The position numbers were made by a program, and so were the translations under genes. This document shows positions 17,281-26,317 of a DNA stretch of 64,000 nucleotides, in pieces. Within the stretch, counting starts at the first letter, position 1; each line of letters opens with the position of its first letter. Origin of the DNA: Bradyrhizobium sp. (GTDB lineage: Bacteria > Pseudomonadota > Alphaproteobacteria > Rhizobiales > Xanthobacteraceae); contig NZ_JALHLP010000001.1 in the NCBI RefSeq assembly GCF_022844465.1, positions 1,171,362 through 1,235,361 on the forward strand, given 5' to 3'. The notes under the pieces are model-generated. The model had not been told where the DNA came from, did no database searches, and saw nothing but the letters and a program-made list of their open reading frames with translations.

Positions 17281-18075
17281 TCAGGACAGCCAGCGCTTGC
17301 GGCGCTTGTAGTGCTTGACTTCACGATAGGATTTGCGTGAACCGACTTCATTGAGGCCAAGATAGAATTCGCGAATATCGGAGTTCTTCTTCAGCGCTTC
17401 CGCTGAGCCCTCGAGCACAACACGGCCGTTCTCGATCACGTAGCCGTGCTTGGCGACGCCCAGCGCCATGGTCGCATTCTGCTCAACGAGGAGAACCGAC
17501 AGCTTTTCGGCGGCCACGAGACGGCTCACGATCCCGAAAATCTCCTCCACCAGCATCGGCGCGAGGCCGAGAGACGGTTCGTCGAGCAACATCATCTTCG
17601 GGCTCGACATCAACGCCCGGCCGATCGCCAGCATCTGCTGCTCGCCACCCGAGAGATAGCCCGACTGCTGGTAGCGGCGATCCTTGAGACGCGGAAAATA
17701 CTGGAAAACGCGATCAATTCCGTCGCGAACCTTGCCGTAGTCACGCTGCACATGCGCGCCTGCGATCAGGTTCTCTTCGCAGGTCAAATGCTCGAATACG
17801 CGACGGCCCTCGAACACCTGCGCGACGCCGAGCGCCGTAAGGTCGAAGGCGCGCATACCATCGATCCTCTGGCCATTGAACTCAATCGAACCCTTTGTCA
17901 CCTGGCCGCGCTCGGTCCGCAGCAAGCCTGAAATTGCCTTGAGCGTCGTGGTCTTGCCGGCGCCGTTGGCGCCCAGAAGCGTCGTGATCGAACCTTGCTC
18001 CACATGGAGCGAAACGCCCTTCAAGACAAGGATCACGTTGTCGTAGACGACCTCGATGTTGTTGATTGCCAGCAT
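17281..18075 (-). CDS. livF: Liv-type ABC transporter ATP-binding protein LivF
   Basis: A 264-residue ABC ATPase of the branched-chain amino acid (HAAT) family. Walker A GANGAGKTT is near residues 34-42, the signature YLSGGEQQM in mid protein, and Walker B MMLLDEPSLGLAP after it. The basic tail ending KHYKRRKRWLS is longer than in amino-acid LivF proteins. I chose the ATG at 18075, where homology to the family starts (MLAINNIEV). It is the last gene of a leftward operon and is separated from livK by a spacer with a strong hairpin. Confidence 0.88.
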   Translation of the reverse strand: MLAINNIEVVYDNVILVLKGVSLHVEQGSITTLLGANGAGKTTTLKAISGLLRTERGQVTKGSIEFNGQRIDGMRAFDLTALGVAQVFEGRRVFEHLTCEENLIAGAHVQRDYGKVRDGIDRVFQYFPRLKDRRYQQSGYLSGGEQQMLAIGRALMSSPKMMLLDEPSLGLAPMLVEEIFGIVSRLVAAEKLSVLLVEQNATMALGVAKHGYVIENGRVVLEGSAEALKKNSDIREFYLGLNEVGSRKSYREVKHYKRRKRWLS

Positions 18076-18174
18076 GAACGGTTTCGCTTCGTTGGCGCGG
18101 CCTGAATGCGCAAGAAATATCGGTTGAAAGCTGACAATCGAATGTCCGCTTTGGCGTCTCATATGCTGTACGGC

Positions 18175-18204
18175 GCGCGGGTTGCCGGTAGCAGCAACCC
18201 GCGC
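18175..18204 (-). terminator. Stem-loop between livK and livF
   Basis: GCGCGGGTTGC and GCAACCCGCGC form a perfect 11-bp stem with an 8-nt loop, 11 nt after the livK stop. It lacks a U-tract. Its place directly after a binding-protein gene suggests partial termination or 3' protection that raises livK expression over livF. Confidence 0.6.
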
Positions 18205-18215
18205 GATTGTTCGCG

Positions 18216-19469
18216 CTATTTCGACTTTGCTTCTGCCGCAAGATGCTTCTTGATCAAGTCGCGGTAGGCCTGAAACCACTCGGTGGTCTTGACGAACTTG
18301 CCGCCCTTGACCGTCCATATTTGCACCCAACCGCCACCTTCGTGATCCTCGGGCGTCAGTTGCATCGGTGGCACAAGACCGCCGAGGGTAAGGCCCTTGA
18401 CCCGCTCCATGCCGTTCTTCACGTCTTCGGACGTCGGCATCGCACCGTTCTTGGCCTTCACGGCGTTGCGGAACGCCTCAACATGCACTGCGGCGACCAT
18501 GATACCCCGGTTATAGAGAACCGTTGTTTCGATCTCCTTCGGCGCCGGCTTGCCCTGCGCCTTGTACATGGCAATGATATCCTTGATCACCGGAAACTCA
18601 TCGCCGACCCCGGCGAACTGGATCGTGTGATAGCCTTCGGCGATACCGAAGCCGCCGGCAGCACGCACGTCCGCCTCGGTCCCGCCCCACACCAACGACA
18701 CGACCTTGCTCAACGGAAAACCCTTGCCCTTGAGTTCCTTGATCGAGACAGACGGCGAACGTCCGAACAGATGGGAAATGATGAAGTCGGGCTTGTAGCG
18801 CCCTGTGATATCGAGAACCTGCGCACCCAACTCGACGCCCGGCGGGGGCACCGCGAAAGTGCGCATTTCGAAGCCCTCGATTTTCGCGAGATCCTCCAGA
18901 ATCGGCAGCGGCTCCTTGCCGGCCGGATTGTCATAGAACAGATAGGCGATCTTCTTGCCTTTGAGGTTGCCGCCGAGCTGCTTCTTGGCAAACTCGACCG
19001 CAGCCGCGGCCTGTGACCAGTAGCTCGCAGCGATCGGGAAGATATACGGGAAACGCTTGCCGTCGGTCGCGGCAGCGGTTCCGAATCCCGGCGAGGTGCC
19101 GAGAATCTTGTCTTCGTTGAGCTTTGAGGTCAGCGCTGCTGTTTGCGGCGTGCCATAAAGCCCCTCCAACACCGCGCCTTCCTTCTTGAAACGCTCGTGC
19201 GCCTCCATTGAGGGAGGCACCTTGTATTCATTGTCGACCTCAAGGACCCTGATCTTGAAGCCTTCGACGCCGCCCTTGCTGTTCACCAGCGCAATATAAT
19301 CCTGATAGCCGGGACACAGGAAAACACCGACGTTTTGGGTCGCGCCGGTCCGGTCGCAGTGAAGACCGAACAAGGCTTCTTTTTGCTGGGCGGCAGCCGG
19401 GTGTGCGCCCAGAATTATCGCGCTGGCGAGGAGCATCGCTCCCGCCCAGTGTCTTGTCACCTTCACCAT
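18216..19469 (-). CDS. livK: Liv-type ABC transporter substrate-binding protein
   Basis: A 417-residue periplasmic binding protein of the Leu/Ile/Val-type fold (peripla_BP_6). The signal peptide MVKVTRHWAGAMLLASAIILG ends near AAAQ at about residue 28. The ATG at 19469 has GGGAGGAAG upstream. GLHCDRTGATQNVGVF and CPGYQDYIALVNSKGG mark the mature N terminus. Members of this subgroup often bind aromatic or other carboxylic acids instead of amino acids, and the acyl-CoA synthetase in the same operon supports a carboxylate ligand here. Confidence 0.87.
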   Translation of the reverse strand: MVKVTRHWAGAMLLASAIILGAHPAAAQQKEALFGLHCDRTGATQNVGVFLCPGYQDYIALVNSKGGVEGFKIRVLEVDNEYKVPPSMEAHERFKKEGAVLEGLYGTPQTAALTSKLNEDKILGTSPGFGTAAATDGKRFPYIFPIAASYWSQAAAAVEFAKKQLGGNLKGKKIAYLFYDNPAGKEPLPILEDLAKIEGFEMRTFAVPPPGVELGAQVLDITGRYKPDFIISHLFGRSPSVSIKELKGKGFPLSKVVSLVWGGTEADVRAAGGFGIAEGYHTIQFAGVGDEFPVIKDIIAMYKAQGKPAPKEIETTVLYNRGIMVAAVHVEAFRNAVKAKNGAMPTSEDVKNGMERVKGLTLGGLVPPMQLTPEDHEGGGWVQIWTVKGGKFVKTTEWFQAYRDLIKKHLAAEAKSK

Positions 19470-19498
19470 GACTTCCTCCCTTGTTGTGAGGCTGTGCC

Positions 19499-20566
19499 TT
19501 AGTAGGAAAACGGCCAGACTCTGAAATAATTGCGGACATTCCGCCACAAGCGGTTCAGACCTTCCGGTTCGAGCACCAGGAAAACGATGATGAGCGCGCC
19601 GAAGATTACAAGTCTCAGACTGGAGATGATGCCGGGCAGTTCGCTTGCCGTAAAGAACAGCGGACCGACCGTCTCCATGACCGTCCGGATCACGAGCGGC
19701 AGCAGCGCTACGAAGGCTGCGCCAAGAATCGACCCGAGCACCGAACCCAGCCCGCCGATGATGATCATCGCCAGAAAGTCGATCGATACGCCGAGCTGGA
19801 AGTTCTCGTAGTTGGCGATACCGAAATAGTAGGTGTAAAGGACGCCACAGACGCCAGCGTAGAATGACGATATCGCAAAGGCGATCAGCTTGTAGCGGAA
19901 AATATCAATGCCGATGATTTCGGCGGCGATGTCCTGATCGCGGATCGCGACGAAAGCCCGGCCAATCCGGCTTCGCACCAGATTGAGCGTGGCCACGATC
20001 GCCAGCACGCAAAAGAACAGCACGAAGAAATAGAGCTGGCCCTGGGTTTTAAGTTCGTAGCCGAACAGCGAGGGACGCGGCACCTGTATCGAGGCCTGCG
20101 TACCGCCGGAAATCCACGGCACATGGTTGATCGTCCACTCGATGATCAGCTGGCCGGCAAGAGTCGCAATCGCCAGATACAATCCCTTGATGCGCAGGCT
20201 CGGTATTCCGACCACCGCGCCGACCAGCGCGGCCATCAACCCGCCCGCGGGCAGCGTGACCCAGAACGGTAGATCGAGCCTGACCGCCAGATTGGCAGCC
20301 GTGTAGGCGCCGACCGACATGAACGCCGCATGGCCGATTGATATCTGTCCGGTGTAGCCGACGAGAATGTTGAGACCGAGCGCGCCGACGATCGAGATCA
20401 TCACCAGATTGATGATCGAGAGGTAATAGTCGGCCAGCAAGAGCGGCGCCACCACCACGAACAGGACGAACAGTGCAATCACCGTCCCGCGTGCGACCGG
20501 CAGCGGATAGAGCGCCATGTCCCCCGCATAGGTGGTCTTGAAGGTACCGGACTCGCGGTGAAACAT
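19499..20566 (-). CDS. livM: Liv-type ABC transporter permease LivM
   Basis: A 355-residue polytopic permease. Family motifs are GLNILVGYTGQISIGHAAF (near residues 65-83) and the ATPase-contact loop IRDQDIAAEIIGIDIFRYK. The ATG at 20566 follows an AGGACGGG ribosome binding site and starts 14 bp after livH. It forms the channel with LivH. Confidence 0.88.
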   Translation of the reverse strand: MFHRESGTFKTTYAGDMALYPLPVARGTVIALFVLFVVVAPLLLADYYLSIINLVMISIVGALGLNILVGYTGQISIGHAAFMSVGAYTAANLAVRLDLPFWVTLPAGGLMAALVGAVVGIPSLRIKGLYLAIATLAGQLIIEWTINHVPWISGGTQASIQVPRPSLFGYELKTQGQLYFFVLFFCVLAIVATLNLVRSRIGRAFVAIRDQDIAAEIIGIDIFRYKLIAFAISSFYAGVCGVLYTYYFGIANYENFQLGVSIDFLAMIIIGGLGSVLGSILGAAFVALLPLVIRTVMETVGPLFFTASELPGIISSLRLVIFGALIIVFLVLEPEGLNRLWRNVRNYFRVWPFSY

Positions 20567-20579
20567 TGTGCGCCCCGTC

Positions 20580-21476
20580 CTATACCCGTTCAATCTTGCG
20601 TTTGCCAAAGAGACCGTACGGCTTGAACATCAACGCCGCGATCATCAGAAGATACGGTACAAAGTCCTTGGTGCCGCCGCCGACATAGGGATCGATGTAC
20701 GCCGAGGCGACGCTCTCCACAATTCCGATGATGAGGCCGCCGACAACCGCGCCCGGAATCGAGTCCAGCCCGCCAAGAATGACGACCGGAAACACCTTGA
20801 GACCAACCAGCGCGAGCTGAACGTCAACCCCCAGCATATTGCCCCAGATGATACCGCTGACCGCGGAGGCGATACCCGCCATTGCCCACGCGATGGCGAA
20901 ATAGCGCTCGACATTAATGCCCATCGCCATCGCCACCTGCTGATTTTCGGCGACAGCGCGCATCGCGACTCCTTTGCGGCTCTTCATGAAGAACCAGGTG
21001 AAGCCGGCAAGAAACAGTAGGGTCACGATCACCCCGTAGAGCTGGATCGGCGCTATCGTCGCCGGGCCGAGCGAGAATGCGTTATCTCCGATAGGGAGCG
21101 GCACAGTGCGGGTATCGCCGCCAAAGGTGATCGGCGGCAAGCCACGCAGGATCGCTGCAAGCCCGATGGTCGCCATGATGACGGCGACGATCGGCCGCCC
21201 AAGCAACGGGCGCAGCACGACCCTCTCCAGCCCGAAACTGAAGCCGATCATGATCGCGATCGTGGCAATCAGCGCCAGCACGACCGGCATCCCCTTCGCG
21301 GTCAATAGCGCCGCGGCGACAAAGCCGGCGAGCATGACGAATTCACCCTGCGCGAAATTGAGCGCTTCGGTCGCCTTGTAGACAAGGACAAAGCCAAGCG
21401 CGATCAATGAATACAGCATTCCGATCGACGCACCGCTGACGACGAGCGAAAAAAAGAAGTCGAGATCCTCGCCCAT
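20580..21476 (-). CDS. livH: Liv-type ABC transporter permease LivH
   Basis: A 298-residue polytopic permease with the LivH hallmarks GMLYSLIALGFVLVYKATEALNFAQGEF split over residues about 19-46, and the loop MRAVAENQQVAMAMGINVER. It starts 4 bp after the acyl-CoA synthetase stop, so the two are translationally linked. Confidence 0.88.
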   Translation of the reverse strand: MGEDLDFFFSLVVSGASIGMLYSLIALGFVLVYKATEALNFAQGEFVMLAGFVAAALLTAKGMPVVLALIATIAIMIGFSFGLERVVLRPLLGRPIVAVIMATIGLAAILRGLPPITFGGDTRTVPLPIGDNAFSLGPATIAPIQLYGVIVTLLFLAGFTWFFMKSRKGVAMRAVAENQQVAMAMGINVERYFAIAWAMAGIASAVSGIIWGNMLGVDVQLALVGLKVFPVVILGGLDSIPGAVVGGLIIGIVESVASAYIDPYVGGGTKDFVPYLLMIAALMFKPYGLFGKRKIERV

Positions 21477-21479
21477 TCG

Positions 21480-23435
21480 CTACGCAGCCTCCTTCTCGCC
21501 GATCGGAGATCCATCGCCGTGAATGGCGATCACGGACCTCAACGTGCTTTTTCGGCCGTCCTCAAAGGTGATCTCCGTCGTCACCTCGACCTCCTTGGCG
21601 TCGCCATAGAGGGCCGAGATGACGTTTGCGTATTTCTCGGCGACGAAACCACGACGGACCTTGCGGGTCCGAGTAATTTCGGCGTCGTCCGCCTCGAGCT
21701 CCTTGTTGAGCAGAAGCATTCGGCGGACCCGCGTCGATTTCGGAAGCGTCATGTTAATCTTCGCAATTTCGTCCATGATCAGGGCCGCGACCTCTTTCTT
21801 GCAGCTGAGGTCCATAAAGCTGGAATAAGCCAGACCGCGTCGCTCCGCCCACGCCCCAACCGTGCTGAGATCGATGGCGATCATGGCCGCGACGAATGAA
21901 CGGTCATTTCCGAACGATACCGCCTCGCGAATAAACGGGCTGAACTTCAACTTGTTCTCGATGAACTGCGGCGCAAACGGACTGCCGTCGGCGAGCTTTC
22001 CGACATCCTTGGCGCGATCGATGATCGCCAACTGGCCTTGCGGATCAATAAGTCCGGCATCGCCGGTTCGGAGCCAGCCGTCGGGCGTGATCGCCGCCCG
22101 TGTGGCGTCGTCCTGCTTGTAGTAGCCGACGAAGACGCCCGGCCCTCGCATCTGGACCTCGCCGCTGTCGTCGATCCGCACCTCAAAGCCCGGCACCGGC
22201 CGCCCGACGGTGTTGGGATCGGCCCGATCGTCGCTCTGGGCGCATGCGAGCGCGCTTAGTTCGGTGGCTCCGTAGATCTGCTTTAGGTTGATCCCGAACG
22301 AACGGAAGAAGCGGAAGGTGTCGGGGCCGAGCGGCGCGCCTCCGGTGAGGCACCAGCGGGCGTTACGCAGGCCCATCTGGTCGCGGACCGGACCGTAGAC
22401 GAGGAAATCGCCGACGCGATAGGCGAGTCGCATCGCCAACGGTATGGATTTCGCGTCGCTTTTCATCAGCTCGTGGCGCTGTGCGAGATCGCGGAAATAT
22501 TCGAAGGTTCGCCGCTTCAGCCACGACGCGTCAGCGGCCTTGACCTGGACGTCGGTGAGCAGGGTTTCCCAGATGCGCGGCGGCGCGATCATACCGTGCG
22601 GTCCCAGCTCGCGCAGGTCACGGCGCACGGTCTCGGGACTTTCCGGCGTATTCACCGTTACGCCGCCGACCAGCGCCGCGCTCAGCGAGAAGATCGTGTC
22701 GCCAACCCAGGCCATCGGCAAGTAGGCCAGCCAGTTGTCGCCCCGCTTGACCGACTCGACCCGCATGTAATTTTCAGAAGTCGCAATCAGATTTCGGTGA
22801 CTGAGCAGGGCGCCCTTCGGACGCCCGGTGGTTCCGGAGGTGTAAGCAATCATCGCCACGTCGTCGGCCGCACCCTGATCGACTTCTTGCCTGTAGTAGC
22901 CTGGATGGTCTTTCGCAAACGCCCTACCCGCCGCCTGGGTGTCCGCAAATGACCGCAGCAACGGGTCGTCATAGGTCGCAAGACCGCGCGGGTCATCGAA
23001 GATCACAGCCTTGAGGTGCGGCAGTTCGCCCTTGAGCGACAGCACTTTGTCGACCTGCTCCTGGTCTTCGACGACGACGACCGAAACCTCGGCGTGGTTG
23101 AGCACGTAGGCCAGTTCGGTCGCTATGGCATCCTGATAGACCGGCACCGCGACCCCGCCGAGCGCCTGTGCCGCAATCTGCGCCCAGTACAGACGCGGAC
23201 AATTGTCGCCGACCACCGACATTTTGTCGCCACGCCGGAAGCCAAGCGAAGCCAGGCCAAGTGCGAAGTCATGCACGTTGTCCTGGTAATTCTGCCAGGT
23301 GTGGGTCTTCCAGATCCCTAGATTCTTCTCGCGCATTCCGGCAGCGCGACCGAACGAGGCCGCATTGCGCAGCACCAACCGGGGCAGCGTCGAGGTCGTG
23401 GGATCTTCGGCAAACCCGGAGTGAGGTATGCTCAT
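21480..23435 (-). CDS. Long-chain-type acyl-CoA synthetase (AMP-forming) within the liv operon
   Basis: A 651-residue adenylate-forming enzyme that would activate a carboxylic acid to its CoA thioester. The P-loop YTSGTTGRPKG is near residues 198-208, and further motifs are YGATE, GWLRTGDAG and IIDRAKD. The region after RAKD (LADGSPFAPQFIENKLKF) is that of long-chain/FadD15-type ligases. Its ATG overlaps the livG stop by four bases, and livH follows 4 bp after it, so it is embedded in the transporter operon. This points to activation of the imported acid directly at the membrane. Confidence 0.87.
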   Translation of the reverse strand: MSIPHSGFAEDPTTSTLPRLVLRNAASFGRAAGMREKNLGIWKTHTWQNYQDNVHDFALGLASLGFRRGDKMSVVGDNCPRLYWAQIAAQALGGVAVPVYQDAIATELAYVLNHAEVSVVVVEDQEQVDKVLSLKGELPHLKAVIFDDPRGLATYDDPLLRSFADTQAAGRAFAKDHPGYYRQEVDQGAADDVAMIAYTSGTTGRPKGALLSHRNLIATSENYMRVESVKRGDNWLAYLPMAWVGDTIFSLSAALVGGVTVNTPESPETVRRDLRELGPHGMIAPPRIWETLLTDVQVKAADASWLKRRTFEYFRDLAQRHELMKSDAKSIPLAMRLAYRVGDFLVYGPVRDQMGLRNARWCLTGGAPLGPDTFRFFRSFGINLKQIYGATELSALACAQSDDRADPNTVGRPVPGFEVRIDDSGEVQMRGPGVFVGYYKQDDATRAAITPDGWLRTGDAGLIDPQGQLAIIDRAKDVGKLADGSPFAPQFIENKLKFSPFIREAVSFGNDRSFVAAMIAIDLSTVGAWAERRGLAYSSFMDLSCKKEVAALIMDEIAKINMTLPKSTRVRRMLLLNKELEADDAEITRTRKVRRGFVAEKYANVISALYGDAKEVEVTTEITFEDGRKSTLRSVIAIHGDGSPIGEKEAA

Positions 23436-24247
23436 GATTTGGTCCCAAGATAGGCCTGCACGACTGCAGGATCCCGCTGCACGACATCCGGTGCCCCTTC
23501 CGCGATCTTGCGGCCGCGGTCGAGCACCACGACATGGTCCGAGATGTCCATGACCACGCCCATGTCGTGTTCGATCAGAACGACGGAAACGCCGCGCTCC
23601 AAGTTGACGTCGAGAATGTAGCGCGCCATGTCTTCCTTCTCGTCCTGATTCATACCGCCCATGGGCTCGTCAAGAAGGATGACGGTGGGTTCGAGCGCCA
23701 GCGCGCGCCCCAGTTCGACGCGCTTGCGCAGGCCGTAGGCGAGTGCCCCGGTCTGCTGCTTGCGCAGGTCCTGCAGTTTCAGGAAATCGATCAATTCCTC
23801 GCAGACCTCACGATTTGCAATCTCCTCGCGCTGGGCCATGCCCCAGTAGATCGCGCTGCTCAGGACGCCTGAGCGCATGCGCACGTGACGCCCGAGCATC
23901 AGGTTGTCGAGAACTGTGAGTCCACCAAAAAGCGCGATGTTCTGGAAGGTTCGCGCAATTCCCAAACCGGCAATCTCGCTCGGCTTGCGGCGGGTGATGT
24001 CGGCGCCGTCCAGAGTTATGCTGCCGCTATCGGGCTTGTAGAAACCCGAGATCATGTTGAGCAGCGAGGTCTTGCCCGCCCCATTGGGACCTATGATCGA
24101 CAGGATCTGCCCCTTGCGCAGATCGAGCGATATATCCTGAACGGCTGTCACGCCGCCGAAACGTTTTGCGACGTTTGAAACCGACAATTGCGCGATCGCA
24201 TTCGTCAACGGCAAAGGTGGATCAAGCCTGTTCGAAGGCCCGCTCAT
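23432..24247 (-). CDS. livG: Liv-type ABC transporter ATP-binding protein LivG
   Basis: A 271-residue ABC ATPase leading the liv/synthetase operon. Walker A GPNGAGKTS, the Q-loop ARTFQNIALFGG, the signature variant ALAYGLRKRVELGRAL and Walker B VILLDEPMGGMNQDE are all present. The MGGMNQDE sequence replaces the usual AGLNP, a variant I have seen in carboxylate-linked LivG proteins. The start is uncertain: ATG at 24247 gives the usual length, and an in-frame GTG at 24301 is also possible. The operator copy at 24397-24414 is upstream. Confidence 0.87.
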   Translation of the reverse strand: MSGPSNRLDPPLPLTNAIAQLSVSNVAKRFGGVTAVQDISLDLRKGQILSIIGPNGAGKTSLLNMISGFYKPDSGSITLDGADITRRKPSEIAGLGIARTFQNIALFGGLTVLDNLMLGRHVRMRSGVLSSAIYWGMAQREEIANREVCEELIDFLKLQDLRKQQTGALAYGLRKRVELGRALALEPTVILLDEPMGGMNQDEKEDMARYILDVNLERGVSVVLIEHDMGVVMDISDHVVVLDRGRKIAEGAPDVVQRDPAVVQAYLGTKS

Positions 24248-24301
24248 TGGGAACGGCAACCAGAACACGACTCGAGCCGGAAGCACGTAGCTGACAGCCA
24301 C

Positions 24302-24674
24302 GTTGTCATTCGCATCCCCCTGGGTCTGACACTCCGGTCTTGATTGCCGGCTTCAGTCAACATCGCGATACTGCGATCGGCCTCAACCAAGGCATTTTCG
24401 AACGCACGTTAGTTTTTTGCAAGCGGCAAATCCCGGCACGTGGTCTTGGCATGGCACCGCAGTGCAACATTGCCACGCCGGAAGACTGAGGGTCCGGTTT
24501 GATCTGTCTGGTTAGAATACGTCGAGCTGAAGCATACCAGAAGCAAAGGCGGACATCTGCAGGGCGACACCATCGAACTCCACGACCTCTCCGGCGCACA
24601 GGAGCCTTCTGTTGTCTAAAGCTGAAACCACAGCTGTTCCGGTAGGGATAACCCTCGTTCCATGACCGGCGAAG
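24302..24674. other. 373-bp spacer between the liv operon and alkJ
   Basis: It contains the operator copy at 24397-24414, which serves the leftward liv operon. The remainder up to the alkJ stop shows no gene; no clear terminator of the alk operon was found. Confidence 0.5.
24397..24414. promoter_or_regulatory. Operator copy C (TTCGAAC-GCAC-GTTAG)
   Basis: A regulon palindrome with the CGAAC variant left arm, upstream of livG (150 bp from 24247). Confidence 0.7.
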
Positions 24675-26282
24675 TCAAGGATTCCCGATTTTCCCCATGA
24701 TCATGTCAGCTGCGTTTTCCGCGATCATCATGGTCGGCGCGTTGGTGTTGCCAGCGATCAGCGTCGGCATGATCGAAGCGTCGACTACCCGCAGTCCCTC
24801 GATGCCGCGCACCCGGAGCTGCGGATCGACCACCGACGCCAGGTCGGCGCCCATCCGGCAGGTTCCGACCGGGTGATAGATCGTCTCGGCCCGCTTGCGG
24901 ATATCGGCGGCGATCTCGTCATCGCTTTGAACCGCGGGGCCAGGCAAGACCTCCCGGCGGGAATGAACAGCCATGGCTGGCGCATCGAAGATGCGCCGGC
25001 CGATCTTGACCCCGGCGATCATGGTTTTCATGTCTTCGGGGTCATCAAGGTATCTCGGGTCGATCAGCGGATCGTCCAGGGGATCGGGGCTCTTCAGACC
25101 GATCCTGCCCCGGCTTTTCGGCAGCAGATCGCAGATGTGGAGCGTGAAGCCATAGCCATACGTGATCTTGCGTCCGTGGTCGTTCAGATAGGTTGGCAGG
25201 AAGTGGAATTGCAGGTTAGGCCGGTCGCGCTCAGGCGTGCTTTTGACGAAGCCTCCCGATTCCGCGACGTTGCTGCTCAGAAACCCGTTGCGGCGGAAGA
25301 TGTAGGAAAACAGCCCCGCCACCGCGCGCGGCAGGAAGCTGAGCGCCACGCCGATCGGTATGCGCGACGTGGCCGCGTTCATCAGCGTGATGTCCAGGTG
25401 GTCCTGCAGATTCTTGCCCACGGCAGGCAGGTCATGCACCACCGGGATGCCATGCTCCTTCAACTCCCCGGCCGCGCCGATGCCCGAGAGCATCAATAGC
25501 TGGGGCGAGTTCACCGCGCCACCGGACAGGAGAACCTCGCCCGCTGGCTTCAGCCGCGCCTGCTGGTATTCGTTGTTGATCCTGTAGGTCACGCCACTGG
25601 CGCGCAGGCCGTCCATCACCACGCGCGTCACCCGCGCATCGGTGATAACCTCCAGGTTCGACCGATCCATCGCTTTCTCCAGAAACGCCTTGGCCGAACT
25701 CCAGCGTCGCCCACGGTTTTGCGTAACCTGATAGAGCCCCACTCCCTCCTGACGCTCGCCGTTGAAGTCATCATTGTGCTGGATCTGCAGTTCGCGCCCG
25801 GCCTTGACGAAGGATCGGCTGAGCGGGTTGACCGTCTGCAATTCGCTGACGAACAATTCACCGCCCGCCCCGTGATATTCGGAACTTCCGAACCGCTGGT
25901 TGTTTTCCAGACGCTTGAACAGGGAACGAACCCGTTCCCAACCCCATACCGAGGTGTCAGCGGCAGCTTCCCAGCCGTCGTAATCCGCCTTGTGGCCGCG
26001 CATATAGACCATCGCGTTGATCGAACTGGACCCGCCCAGCGTCTTGCCGCGCGGCCAGAACAGACGGCGGGCGTTCAGATGCTGCTGGGGTTCGGTATTG
26101 AAAGCCCAGTTCAGTTTCCTGTTGTTGGCCAAAAGCGCGATACCGATTGGCGTATGGATCAGCGCGCTCTTGTCTCGCGGTCCCGCCTCCAGCAACAGGA
26201 CGCGCTTTGCGGAATCCGCGGACAGCCTGTTTGCGAGCACGCAGCCCGCCGAACCGGCGCCCACGATGATATAGTCGTACAT
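24675..26282 (-). CDS. alkJ: GMC-family alcohol dehydrogenase AlkJ
   Basis: A 535-residue FAD-dependent GMC oxidoreductase that oxidises medium-chain 1-alkanols to aldehydes at the membrane, passing electrons to quinone. The dinucleotide motif [19 protein letters not shown] is at residues 4-22, the GMC signature [20 protein letters not shown] near 77-96, and the C-terminal [10 protein letters not shown] and [14 protein letters not shown] carry the active-site region. The sequence follows, as I recall it, P. putida GPo1 AlkJ almost without gaps but ends soon after MIMGKIGNP, lacking the longer C-terminal tail. The ATG at 26282 is chosen because [10 protein letters not shown] is the family start. 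It follows alkH by 35 bp. Confidence 0.9.
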   Translation of the reverse strand: MYDYIIVGAGSAGCVLANRLSADSAKRVLLLEAGPRDKSALIHTPIGIALLANNRKLNWAFNTEPQQHLNARRLFWPRGKTLGGSSSINAMVYMRGHKADYDGWEAAADTSVWGWERVRSLFKRLENNQRFGSSEYHGAGGELFVSELQTVNPLSRSFVKAGRELQIQHNDDFNGERQEGVGLYQVTQNRGRRWSSAKAFLEKAMDRSNLEVITDARVTRVVMDGLRASGVTYRINNEYQQARLKPAGEVLLSGGAVNSPQLLMLSGIGAAGELKEHGIPVVHDLPAVGKNLQDHLDITLMNAATSRIPIGVALSFLPRAVAGLFSYIFRRNGFLSSNVAESGGFVKSTPERDRPNLQFHFLPTYLNDHGRKITYGYGFTLHICDLLPKSRGRIGLKSPDPLDDPLIDPRYLDDPEDMKTMIAGVKIGRRIFDAPAMAVHSRREVLPGPAVQSDDEIAADIRKRAETIYHPVGTCRMGADLASVVDPQLRVRGIEGLRVVDASIMPTLIAGNTNAPTMMIAENAADMIMGKIGNP

Positions 26283-26317
26283 GCCCTCGCTCTCCGATCG
26301 TCGTTCCGTGGAACCCA

